Source of the DNA: HGM04593 sp045592125
GTDB taxonomy: Bacteria > Bacteroidota > Bacteroidia > Bacteroidales > Bacteroidaceae
DNA: 64,000 bases
Reading direction: 5' to 3'
NCBI GenBank assembly: GCA_045592125.1
Contig: JAZNUE010000042.1
Coordinates: forward strand, 118,262-182,261
A program made the translations under genes and the position numbers. Shown in pieces: positions 42,016-51,133 of the stretch (within the stretch, counting starts at the first letter, position 1; every line of letters starts with the position of its first letter). The notes below the pieces were generated by a model, which was not told the DNA's origin, searched no databases, and was given only the letters and a program-made list of their open reading frames with translations.

Positions 42016-43359
42016 ATGAGAAAATTTATCAGCCTGTTTATACTTGTATTATTAGCCACTGTTCCGCTGCATGCGCAGCGCGCCCGTTTTGAATTGTCGG
42101 TAGAGCCTGCTGCGGAAGGCCTTAAGGTCTATGTTCTCCCTTTAACGGCCGATGGCACGGAAAGGGCAATGCAGTTGCGTGAAAAGGAGGGTAAGTTTGT
42201 TGGCGGTGTTCCGGCTTCGGAAAAGGGACTTTACAATATCGTGGCCGTGTGCGATAACAGACAACTTGTCTCTACGGTTTACGCTCCTTTGAATGAGGAT
42301 AACAAGGTGAATCTCTCTTTAAGGATAGAGAGGTATTCCCTTATGCTTGACAATTCTCCCGAGAATATAGTCCTTTCGGCTTTGAATGTGGAAATGAATG
42401 CTCTTGACCGTGCTTTGTGGACACAGCCCGGTATGTGCAGCGACAGTCTCAGGCTGCTTGTCGAGGGGTACGGAAAGGCTGCCGAATCATGTATCGGGGG
42501 CGCGGCTTTGGCAGAACCTGTAGTCAATTATATTAAGGTGTGGACCTTTGCACGCGCATATAATGCTTATTCGTCAATCCCGCGTGCGCAGAATATCGGC
42601 GACGCCTCGGCAATTGGCTTTAGTGCCAACGATGTGCTGCCCGATATGGCAAGCGCCTTCGACAATGAGTATGCACCGCTGCTGCCTGTGGCCTGCCAGA
42701 TGATTGCAAGTACAATCCCTGTCGACGGTGGGCTGCATGGGCGTTTGGAGCACCTTTATGGCGCTTACAAGAACGATGTCGTCCGCACAAAGGTTGCGTC
42801 AATGCTGCTTGCGGTTTTCCTGTCGGAACATGACTATGCTGCCGATTTTGAAGGCGGCCTGCAGCAGCTGCGGCAGGCAGTCGCCGAGTATGGCCTTCCC
42901 GAAAGGTATGTCGAGGAGTATGTGAAGCGCAAGGCTACAATCGTGGGTTCTCCATTTCCTGCCGGCGTGGTGCTTGAGGATGCCGAGGGCAATATTGCCG
43001 ATTTCTCTTCTTTCAAGGGAAAGTATGTCTACATAGACCTGTGGGCAAGCTGGTGCGGCCCGTGCTGCAAGGAGGTCCCTCACCTGCAGGCGCTGGAAAA
43101 GGAACTGCAGAATGAGAATGTGGTGTTCCTCTCAATATCTACCGATACCGATAAGGATGCCTGGAAAAAGAAAATGGCCGAACTTGGTATGCACGGCAAC
43201 CAGCTGCACGACAGGGACAATACGCTCTGCAATGCATTGAACGTTAAGGGAATCCCCTTTTTCCTTATATATGATAAAGAGGGTAAGCTGCATACGTACA
43301 AGGCAATGCGCCCGAGTAGCGGCGACGCACTGAAGGCGTTTCTTGAGGCTCTTGAGTGA
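42016..43359 (+). CDS. TlpA-like periplasmic thiol-disulfide oxidoreductase
   Basis: A 447-residue protein with a signal peptide (about 1-21, ending LHAQ). The N-terminal about 300 residues have no recognised enzyme motif and resemble the helical regions that precede TlpA domains in Bacteroidetes. The C-terminal thioredoxin fold (about 310-447) has LWASWCGPCCKEVPHL near residue 345, with an extra Cys after the CGPC motif, and the cis-Pro region GIPFF. It probably handles disulfides of exported proteins. It is divergent from the thioredoxin lipoprotein. Confidence 0.87.
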   Translation: MRKFISLFILVLLATVPLHAQRARFELSVEPAAEGLKVYVLPLTADGTERAMQLREKEGKFVGGVPASEKGLYNIVAVCDNRQLVSTVYAPLNEDNKVNLSLRIERYSLMLDNSPENIVLSALNVEMNALDRALWTQPGMCSDSLRLLVEGYGKAAESCIGGAALAEPVVNYIKVWTFARAYNAYSSIPRAQNIGDASAIGFSANDVLPDMASAFDNEYAPLLPVACQMIASTIPVDGGLHGRLEHLYGAYKNDVVRTKVASMLLAVFLSEHDYAADFEGGLQQLRQAVAEYGLPERYVEEYVKRKATIVGSPFPAGVVLEDAEGNIADFSSFKGKYVYIDLWASWCGPCCKEVPHLQALEKELQNENVVFLSISTDTDKDAWKKKMAELGMHGNQLHDRDNTLCNALNVKGIPFFLIYDKEGKLHTYKAMRPSSGDALKAFLEALE

Positions 43360-43439
43360 CAGGATGTTTGCAGGATGTTAAAATGTTGATTGATTGAGTA
43401 ATTAATCGACATTTTTTTCGTTTTATCTGGATTTATTTG

Positions 43440-43447
43440 TATTTTTG
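43440..43447 (+). promoter_or_regulatory. -7 promoter element of the 680-residue secreted protein gene
   Basis: TATTTTTG matches TAnnTTTG and lies 50 bases before the chosen ATG at 43497. A start point near 43454 leaves the in-frame ATG at 43464 almost without a leader. Confidence 0.6.
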
Positions 43448-43496
43448 CCCATTCAATTAGGAAATGATTGTCAATTTATTATTAAAAATGAATTTT

Positions 43497-45539
43497 ATGA
43501 AGAAAAACTGCCTTATGTTATTTTGCCTTGTGCTTTTTATGGCAATAAATGCCACAGCACAGGTAAGTTCTGTAGCGGACCTTTTCGGTAAGTACAAGTT
43601 TACAGCTACTGTGGAGTATACAACGGCCGGAGAGACTTACAAGAACCAGCTTCCCGCAGAGTCGGATGTTACAATTTCCGAAGATGCCAATTACATAGCC
43701 AAGATTGTCGGTTTCGCCGGTTCCCAGACCCAACAGAACATTAATGCAATCAGCACAGAAAAAGAGATGCTGAAGGTCACTAACCCGAATAATCCGCAAT
43801 TGTGGAATGGGCTTTATCTTGCGAACATAAACGGTGACAACCCTTATGGTTACTTCAATGACGCTACAAGCGAATGGGAGGTTGAGAGCTATGGGCCTGT
43901 TTATTACACTTATAACCCCGAGACAAAGGAGATTGCTGTTCCCGACTTCACTGTGGTTGCCATTTCAGATTTTCAGTCCCCCAAGGCTACTGTCATCGCA
44001 AAGTATACAGAAGTGAAGATGACTCTTGTGGAGGCTGAGACAATTGAGGTTGCCGATATCAGCGGCGACTGGAATTTTGTAGCCGGTAGCGGTGCATACG
44101 ATACAATGGAGGGTTCTGTAATTCCAACTGATTTCTCAATAGCACTTACAAAGAGCGGTGACGACAACCTTGCATATACTGCGACAATTGCCATCGAAGG
44201 TTACAACAATATTGAGTTGCCTGCTACATTTGACGGCAATACCTTGGCGCTTGCTTATGATGATACATACCTCGATGAGGCCAACGGCATCCGTTTTGCT
44301 CCTATGTACGGTTCAGCAAAGAAAGGAACAATCGAGTTTAAGAACCAGTCAGAGAGTGCATTTACTCTCTACAGCGGTTTCTCATTCGCAAGCGACAAGA
44401 TGGGTAAGACCAAGGATGAGACTGCCGATTCTTTGTATGTTAACGGTGAGTATCACCAGTGGTATATCGCAGGTACTCTCAAGAGTGCAGATGGCGGTTC
44501 GCAGGCATTTACCTGGGACGGTGTATGGAATGTAAAGGTAGGTGACCCTGCTAAAGATATCATTCAGGCCGGTACCGAGGACATCTCTTCATGGCCTGCA
44601 GAATTCCCCATGCATATTACATATTATGAGGCTACCGGTATGTACTATGTTGACCAGCTTTTTGGCTATGACCTGTATGGCGTGAACCAGGGAGGCCTGA
44701 AGCTTACTCCTAATGCTGACGGAACAGCTACTGTAGCGCTTGATGGTTATTATGGTTGTGCATTCCTCAAGTCGAATGGCGATGGTACATTCTTGCAGTT
44801 GACAAACTCGTCAGGCACAGCAACAAACTTCACTATCACTCCCAATGAGGACGGCTCAGTGAAGATTGAGGACCTTTTCATCCAGACACTTGATTTCAAT
44901 ACAGGTGCCCAGACACCTGTCGTGTTCTACCAGAATTTGTCTGCTGTAAAAGAGAGTGCCGAAGAGCCTGTTTTTGACTGGACCGGTGACTATAAGTTCA
45001 AGGCCGGTGCTGTAGATATTTACTGTCAGGATGTTGAGTTCCCCGCGGAGTTTGATGTGAATATTGCTTACTTTGACGGTTCGCAGTATGGCATGGACAG
45101 TTATTACTATATCAGTTCATTCATGGGCAAACAACTTGGTCAGACTGTGATTAAATTGAATGTTGCAGAGGATAACAATAGTGCAGAAATGGTTGTCGGT
45201 GGACTGTGTGGTGCAATTGTTCCGGGTGAACAATACTATAAAATCTATGACATGAATGCTACAGATTCACCGGTGAAGATGACACTTAATGAGGACGGTA
45301 CAATATCTATTGCGAATTTCTTTATTAAGGTATTGAACTACAATGACAATAGTGAGGCTGCCGGTGCATTGTATAAGAATGCCGTTCTTGTGGCAGCAGG
45401 TAGTTCTTCTTCTGTTGAGAATGTGAATACAGAGAACAATATCGTTAAGGGCATCTTTGATATCCAGGGTCGCAGAATAGAGCAGATTACCGCTCCCGGC
45501 CTTTACATTGTCAATGGCAAAAAAATCCTTGTAAAGTGA
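43497..45539 (+). CDS. Large secreted protein with repeated domains and a sorting-like tail
   Basis: A 680-residue protein starting at ATG 43497, which opens a signal peptide (about 1-22, ending ATAQ). The longer frame from 43464 adds an unlikely preface. At least three related segments begin FGKYKFTATV, ISGDWNFVAG and WTGDYKFKAG, which suggests repeated beta-sandwich domains. The C-terminus (GIFDIQGRRI...APGLYIVNGKK) matches that of the GH2 enzyme and is like the short secretion-sorting tails of Prevotella. No catalytic motif is recognised; the function is unknown. A strong terminator follows. Confidence 0.8.
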   Translation: MKKNCLMLFCLVLFMAINATAQVSSVADLFGKYKFTATVEYTTAGETYKNQLPAESDVTISEDANYIAKIVGFAGSQTQQNINAISTEKEMLKVTNPNNPQLWNGLYLANINGDNPYGYFNDATSEWEVESYGPVYYTYNPETKEIAVPDFTVVAISDFQSPKATVIAKYTEVKMTLVEAETIEVADISGDWNFVAGSGAYDTMEGSVIPTDFSIALTKSGDDNLAYTATIAIEGYNNIELPATFDGNTLALAYDDTYLDEANGIRFAPMYGSAKKGTIEFKNQSESAFTLYSGFSFASDKMGKTKDETADSLYVNGEYHQWYIAGTLKSADGGSQAFTWDGVWNVKVGDPAKDIIQAGTEDISSWPAEFPMHITYYEATGMYYVDQLFGYDLYGVNQGGLKLTPNADGTATVALDGYYGCAFLKSNGDGTFLQLTNSSGTATNFTITPNEDGSVKIEDLFIQTLDFNTGAQTPVVFYQNLSAVKESAEEPVFDWTGDYKFKAGAVDIYCQDVEFPAEFDVNIAYFDGSQYGMDSYYYISSFMGKQLGQTVIKLNVAEDNNSAEMVVGGLCGAIVPGEQYYKIYDMNATDSPVKMTLNEDGTISIANFFIKVLNYNDNSEAAGALYKNAVLVAAGSSSSVENVNTENNIVKGIFDIQGRRIEQITAPGLYIVNGKKILVK

Positions 45540-45626
45540 TTTTTGCTGTCGATGATGAAAAAGCGAGCCATATGGTATATGGACTTCTTAATAAGTTATA
45601 TTAAATAATATTATAACATATAATAA

Positions 45627-45664
45627 AAGTGTCCCCGCACTATTGCGGGGACACTTCTTTTTTG
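45627..45664 (+). terminator. Rho-independent terminator before the SusC gene
   Basis: A 13-bp perfect stem (AAGTGTCCCCGCA/TGCGGGGACACTT) with a 4-base loop is followed by a T run that blends into the SusC promoter. Confidence 0.92.
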
Positions 45665-45672
45665 TATTTTTG
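45665..45672 (+). promoter_or_regulatory. -7 promoter element of the SusC-SusD operon
   Basis: TATTTTTG directly after the terminator, 53 bases before the first in-frame ATG. Confidence 0.65.
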
Positions 45673-45724
45673 CAGTCCATTTGCCGCAAATGGCTTTTGG
45701 TAGTCAAGTGTTTATGATTTTTTA

Positions 45725-48700
45725 ATGAACTATATGAAAAACAGAAAACTGAAGATAACGATTCTCTGCAGGGTCATGCTGCTAGTGATGCTTGCTGCAG
45801 CGCCGCTGTCCAATGCCCTTGCCAATGGGGAATCTGCTTTAATGGCTGCTCCCGATGAGAGGACTGTTGCCTCGGGCGTTGTCATTGACAAGGCTACGGG
45901 AGAACCCGTAATTGGCGCCAATGTGGCAGTATGGGCCAACGGCAAGCTGCTCACAGGTACATCTACGGGCATTGACGGAGAGTTCAGGATAATATCTCCT
46001 GTGAGTGACTTTGAGCTGCAGGTCTCTTTCATTGGCTACAAGGCAGTGACAATCCCGTCAAGAGGCAGGCCGCTGGAAAATCTGCGTGTAGAAATGTCTG
46101 AAGACTCGAATGTGCTCGAAGATGTCGTGGTAACAGGCTTTGTATCTAAGAACAAGGAGACATTTACGGGTTCGGTTACAGAGATGAGCGGCCTTGAGCT
46201 CAAGCAGGTGTCAGGAACAAACCTCATAACGGCAATCTCGGCGCTTACTCCCGGTATGGCAATGGTGCAGAACACAAGTCAGGGCTCTAACCCTAACCAT
46301 ACTCCGGAACTTGTGCTCCGCGGTATGAGCTCGTTCTCGAACAGCGGCCAGCAGGTGAACCAGCCTACAATAATCCTTGACGGAACCGAGATAACCATGC
46401 AAGACCTCTACGACCTCGACATAAATGAGATTGAGAAGATTACCGTACTCAAGGATGCCTCGGCAACTGCGCTCTACGGTTCAAAGGCGGCAAATGGTGT
46501 CATTGTAATTACCCGCAAGCCCATCCTCGAGAGCACGCTGCGCGTACAGTATAGCTTCACAGGCAATCTGCAGTTCCCCATGCTCGGCGACTACGATGTG
46601 CTCAACGCGAGGGAAAAACTCGAGTATGAGCGTCTGGCCGGCCTCTACGATGCAAAGGGTGCTGTCAATTCCGCTACAGGCCTTCCCCTGCAGTATGAGT
46701 ATGATGAACTGTATAACCAGCGCTACAAACTTATTGCGGCAGGGCAGAACAGTGACTGGCTGTCGCAACCGGCGCGTACAGCCCTCTCGCACGACCACTC
46801 CCTGCGCATATATGGCGGCGCGTCGAACCTGCGCTATGAGCTCACAGGCCGTTATGGCGACACAAAGGGCGTGATGAAGGACGACTACCGCAAGCGCTAC
46901 AGCCTAGGCTTCAAGCTCGACTATTTCATCGGCTCTGTAACAATTTCGAACCGTACCACGTATCAGGAGATTTCTGTAAAGAACTCACCTTATGGCTCCT
47001 TCTCGCAGTATGTGCGCATGAATCCCTATGACAGGATGTACAACGAGGACGGAACCCCGAACGAGAAACTCTCATGGGATGCTGACAATCCTCTTTATGA
47101 GGCTTCTCTCGGCAGCTTTTCGAAGAGCGGCGAGCGCACGCTCACAAACAGCACCGACTTCCGTTGGGACATAAGCAAGATGTTCCTGCTTACAGGCCAT
47201 TTCAATATCACAAGTGCAATGGGGAGCAGCGATATCTTCACTTCGCCCAAGTCGCGCATATACAAGTCGGAGACCGACCTCAGCAAGAAAGGACAGTACA
47301 CCAAAGGCGCTACCAGGGGTACAAGCTACAGCGGTAATATCGTAGGTACTTTCAATAAGTTCTTCAAGGACGAGTCTCTTGTGAGCCTCTCGGCAGGCTG
47401 GGAGATAAACCATGCCGCAAGCAGCAGCGAGACAACACAGGCAATAGGTTTCTTCAATGACCATCTGTCGCACATTGGCAATGCGGCGGGCTATCCGGCC
47501 GACAGCAAGCCCTTTGCCTCGCAGGCCGAGACTGCCGATGTAGGTTTCTTCACAACAGGAAACCTCTCTTGGCGCAACCGCTATTTCATGGATGCCACGT
47601 GGCGCACTACTGGTTCATCGCAGTTTGGCGAGAATAACCGTTTCGGCCATTTCTGGTCGGGCGGCCTTGGCTGGAACATAATGAACGAGCCTTTCATGAA
47701 GCGTGTGAAGAAGAACTTTGACATCTTCAAGCTGCGCGGCAGCGCAGGCTATACGGGAAAGGTGAGCTTCAGTCCGTTCCAGGCCATGACAATGTACCAG
47801 TATCTCAATGACTATGAGTACAAGAACGGCATTGGCGCAATCCCGGTGACGATAGGTAATGTCGACCTCACATGGGAGCGCACAATGAACTACAATGTGG
47901 GCGTTGACCTAAGCATGTTCGGCCGCCGCCTGAACCTTGTCGTCGATGCTTATATACGCAATACTACCGACCTTCTGCTCGATAAGGCAAAGGCCCCGTC
48001 AACGGGTGTGACAACTGCAAAGTCGAACCTTGGCGAACTGCAGAACAAAGGTATAGAGTATCAGCTTGACGGTTACATCTTCCGTACCAACGATTTCTAC
48101 TGGCGTCTGGCGACAAGCGGTTACATGAACCGTAACAGGATTACCAAGATAAACAAGGCGCTTGAGGAAATCAACAAGGAGAATCAGGAGAATGCCGGTT
48201 TCTATCTCACTCCGCTCCCGCAATATGCCGAGGGCGAGAGTGTGACAGCACTCAAGCTGGTGCGTTCGGGCGGTATTGACCCTGCAACGGGTAAGGAGGT
48301 CTACATCAAGCGTAACGGCGAACGTACATTCGAGTATGACCCCGCCGACAAGGTGCTCATCGGTGACACTGAACCTGCGTTTGCAGGTACATTCAGTACC
48401 AACCTCTACTGGAAAGGGTTCAGCCTCTATGCGCTCTTCAACTTCAGGATGGGAGCCTGGGTCTACAATACTACTCGTGCTACAAAGGTCGAGGGTGCCG
48501 ACCCGCGCTTCAATGCCGACCAGCGTGTGTTCGATGACCGTTGGAAGCAGCCTGGAGACCATGCTATCTACAAGGATATTGCCGATACTTCGCGTCCTCA
48601 GCAGACCGACCGCTTTGCCGAGAAGGAGAATACCCTCTCGCTTGGTTCATTGAACCTCAGTTATGAGTTCGGCGATGAACTGTGCAAGCGTATGAGTCTG

Positions 48701-48823
48701 CGCAATATGCGCGTGGGTGTGAATTTTACCGATATGCTCCGTTTCTCGACGGTGAAGATTGAGCGCGGTACCGATTACCTCTATAGTCAGGGATTTGAGT
48801 TCTACCTGAATGTTACACTCTAA
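45725..48823 (+). CDS. SusC/RagA-like TonB-dependent outer-membrane transporter
   Basis: A 1032-residue protein with a signal peptide (about 1-33, ending ALAN; the true start may be the ATG at 45734). Residues about 46-125 are a CarboxypepD-regulatory-like domain, then a TonB-box-like stretch (EDVVVTGFV), the plug (about 140-250) and a beta barrel ending in FEFYLNVTL, with the C-terminal Leu usual for barrel insertion. It imports a bound oligosaccharide or peptide with SusD. SusD follows after 12 bases. Confidence 0.95.
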   Translation: MNYMKNRKLKITILCRVMLLVMLAAAPLSNALANGESALMAAPDERTVASGVVIDKATGEPVIGANVAVWANGKLLTGTSTGIDGEFRIISPVSDFELQVSFIGYKAVTIPSRGRPLENLRVEMSEDSNVLEDVVVTGFVSKNKETFTGSVTEMSGLELKQVSGTNLITAISALTPGMAMVQNTSQGSNPNHTPELVLRGMSSFSNSGQQVNQPTIILDGTEITMQDLYDLDINEIEKITVLKDASATALYGSKAANGVIVITRKPILESTLRVQYSFTGNLQFPMLGDYDVLNAREKLEYERLAGLYDAKGAVNSATGLPLQYEYDELYNQRYKLIAAGQNSDWLSQPARTALSHDHSLRIYGGASNLRYELTGRYGDTKGVMKDDYRKRYSLGFKLDYFIGSVTISNRTTYQEISVKNSPYGSFSQYVRMNPYDRMYNEDGTPNEKLSWDADNPLYEASLGSFSKSGERTLTNSTDFRWDISKMFLLTGHFNITSAMGSSDIFTSPKSRIYKSETDLSKKGQYTKGATRGTSYSGNIVGTFNKFFKDESLVSLSAGWEINHAASSSETTQAIGFFNDHLSHIGNAAGYPADSKPFASQAETADVGFFTTGNLSWRNRYFMDATWRTTGSSQFGENNRFGHFWSGGLGWNIMNEPFMKRVKKNFDIFKLRGSAGYTGKVSFSPFQAMTMYQYLNDYEYKNGIGAIPVTIGNVDLTWERTMNYNVGVDLSMFGRRLNLVVDAYIRNTTDLLLDKAKAPSTGVTTAKSNLGELQNKGIEYQLDGYIFRTNDFYWRLATSGYMNRNRITKINKALEEINKENQENAGFYLTPLPQYAEGESVTALKLVRSGGIDPATGKEVYIKRNGERTFEYDPADKVLIGDTEPAFAGTFSTNLYWKGFSLYALFNFRMGAWVYNTTRATKVEGADPRFNADQRVFDDRWKQPGDHAIYKDIADTSRPQQTDRFAEKENTLSLGSLNLSYEFGDELCKRMSLRNMRVGVNFTDMLRFSTVKIERGTDYLYSQGFEFYLNVTL

Positions 48824-48835
48824 GAAACAGCTACT

Positions 48836-50254
48836 ATGAAGAAGATGAAATATATGATATTGCTGTTGTGTGCAATGATGGTTGCTACAACATCGTGTGA
48901 TGATTTCCTTGATATCACTCCCGACGGTCAGGTAAAGCGTGACCCGTTACTGTCTACTCCCGAGGGTATTGAAGACGCCATGTATGGTGTTTATGCGCAG
49001 ATGCGCCAACAGACGCTTTATGGTCAGGAATTGCATTTTTCAACCTTGGAGATTCTGTCACAGACTTTGTGGTGTTATGGCAACACGGGCGTGACAGCCA
49101 TGAGCGGTTATAAATGGGAACATTCATCGGTCAAGAGCGTCTTCGAGGGCGTCTGGACAGCGATGTACAAGAACATTTCCAACGTGAACAGCATCCTTGA
49201 TGCTCCGCTTGTGGCTAATGCGACAGAGTACCCTTATACTCTCTATCGTGGTGAGGCGCTCGGTATGCGCGCTTTCATGCATTTCGACCTTGTGCGTCTT
49301 TTTGCAGCTCAGTATACGGTAAATCCCGCAGCCGGCGGCATTCCTTATGCAACGGAATTCTCGCTCAAAACACCCGAATTCGAGTCTCTTGCGAAGAACT
49401 ATGAGCACATTGTTGCCGACCTGCTCGAGGCTGAGGCTCTCCTTGCCGATGAAGAGGATTATGCGGGCTCAGGTAACTTCATGCTCGACCGTCAGATACA
49501 TTTCAACCTTCATGCAGTGCGGGCGACACTGGCACGTGTATACCTGACTATGGGAAATAACGAGATGGCTGCCTTATATGCCCAAAAAGTCATCAGTGGG
49601 GGCAAGTTTTCTCTCAAGGAGAAGACCGAGGTCGTAAACGACCTTGCGGGCGTGCTGTCGCGCAAGGAGACTATCTTCGGAATCTATTTCCCTGGCTTCT
49701 ATACAAATGTGAGCGGGAAACTGCAGCAGGTCACATCGTACTATTCGCTGGACTTGCGCGATGACTTCATGGAACTTTATGAGAGGGATGCTTCGGGTCT
49801 CGACTTCCGCACAATGGCCTACTTCTCAGAGTCTGGGGTCGGCGATGACGTCAAGTACCGCCTATGCAAGTTAACCGACATCTACGAACTTAACAATATG
49901 CCTTCTGACCGTCCTGCTGGGCTTATCCTTGGTGTGAACCTTATCCGTTTGCCCGAGATGTATTACATTGCGGCCGAGGCATTGCTCGACAGTGACTACG
50001 ATGCGGCTCTCGCCCTTTACAACGACGTGCGTATGCATCGTGGCCTCGACCCCCTTGAGGCGGATAAGGCTCTCACAGTTGAACTGATAAACGATGAGCG
50101 TTATAAGGAGATGATTGGCGAGGGGCAGACGTACTTCAATATGAAGCGTCAGAATCTCCCTATCCTCTCGCATGACGGCAAGAGTACCTATAACCCGGCT
50201 GACGGAATTTATTCTATTCCTGTTCCCGATGTCGAGATTGAAAACCGCAACTAG
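48836..50254 (+). CDS. SusD/RagB-like surface lipoprotein
   Basis: A 472-residue lipoprotein (lipobox TTSC, Cys at about residue 21) of the SusD family, with the N-terminal FLDITPDGQVKRDPLLSTPE stretch, the AFMHFDLVRLF helix and the C-terminal family end (YSIPVPDVEIENRN). It forms the lid of the SusC barrel and binds the ligand. The substrate class cannot be assigned from this protein alone because no CAZyme or peptidase gene lies in the operon. Confidence 0.95.
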   Translation: MKKMKYMILLLCAMMVATTSCDDFLDITPDGQVKRDPLLSTPEGIEDAMYGVYAQMRQQTLYGQELHFSTLEILSQTLWCYGNTGVTAMSGYKWEHSSVKSVFEGVWTAMYKNISNVNSILDAPLVANATEYPYTLYRGEALGMRAFMHFDLVRLFAAQYTVNPAAGGIPYATEFSLKTPEFESLAKNYEHIVADLLEAEALLADEEDYAGSGNFMLDRQIHFNLHAVRATLARVYLTMGNNEMAALYAQKVISGGKFSLKEKTEVVNDLAGVLSRKETIFGIYFPGFYTNVSGKLQQVTSYYSLDLRDDFMELYERDASGLDFRTMAYFSESGVGDDVKYRLCKLTDIYELNNMPSDRPAGLILGVNLIRLPEMYYIAAEALLDSDYDAALALYNDVRMHRGLDPLEADKALTVELINDERYKEMIGEGQTYFNMKRQNLPILSHDGKSTYNPADGIYSIPVPDVEIENRN

Positions 50255-50273
50255 GAAACAGAAAATAAAGAAG

Positions 50274-51101
50274 ATGAAAATGAAAAAGATAATAAGATAT
50301 GCCATTATAGCACTTATGTTGCCTGTGTTGTCGCTTATCACTGCATGCAATGATGAGGATTACATGAGGTTCGACCTCTCTCATTCGGGCATATACTTCA
50401 CGAAAGATACGCTGAACTACTCGTTTGGTGTCACTCCGGTTGAGGTAAGGGAGTATACATACAATATCCCGGTAAAGGTCATGGGAGGTATCAGCAAGGA
50501 AAAACGTGAGATTGGCTATGTGATAATGTCCGATTCCACAAATGCGCTCGAGGGTGTGCACTTCACAATAGGCGAAGCGTGTATAATGCCCGACTCTGTA
50601 GAGGGTGTTATTCCTGTCACTGTATACCGCGATGAGCTGAAGGGAAACTACATCGATGGCTATGAGAGATACACTCTTTGTCTTCAGTTGATAGACAACC
50701 GCTTTTTTGCGCCAACTCTCGACTCTTTGTCTCAGGTCCGAATGTTCCGTTTCGATAACTCCGTGGACCAGCCTGAATGGTACAATGCCCATGGCGAGAA
50801 GGTGTGGCAGAAACGCTATCTTGGCGAGTGGCACCCGCTCAAGTTCATCAAGATGGTTGAGTACTTCCATGCTGTAGAGGAAATCCTGCCCGAGACCTAC
50901 AGGAAGATGGTCGCGCTCTATGGCGAGAATCTTGAGCATATCCCATACGGCGACCCTTACCAGTATCGTACAATCTTTGTCAAGTATATCTATTCAAAGA
51001 TGTATGAGTTCTTTGAGGACCCTGCAAACAGGGAGGGAATACTGGCTGAGTTCCCCGACTTTCCGTTTGACTTCCCCGACCCGTATACCGTAGCGTCGTA
51101 A
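50274..51101 (+). CDS. DUF4843 lipoprotein of the SusC/SusD operon
   Basis: A 275-residue lipoprotein (lipobox LITAC) from the ATG at 50274; an ATG two codons later is an alternative, and a longer frame from 50172 lies inside susD. The pattern DYMRFDLSHSGIYF...GVHFTI...LIDNRFF is that of the DUF4843 family, which almost always accompanies SusC/D pairs with a PKD-like protein. It starts 19 bases after susD and is likely a surface ligand-binding accessory. Confidence 0.83.
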   Translation: MKMKKIIRYAIIALMLPVLSLITACNDEDYMRFDLSHSGIYFTKDTLNYSFGVTPVEVREYTYNIPVKVMGGISKEKREIGYVIMSDSTNALEGVHFTIGEACIMPDSVEGVIPVTVYRDELKGNYIDGYERYTLCLQLIDNRFFAPTLDSLSQVRMFRFDNSVDQPEWYNAHGEKVWQKRYLGEWHPLKFIKMVEYFHAVEEILPETYRKMVALYGENLEHIPYGDPYQYRTIFVKYIYSKMYEFFEDPANREGILAEFPDFPFDFPDPYTVAS

Positions 51102-51133
51102 GCATTTTCCGAACGATAAACCGTATTAAAGAT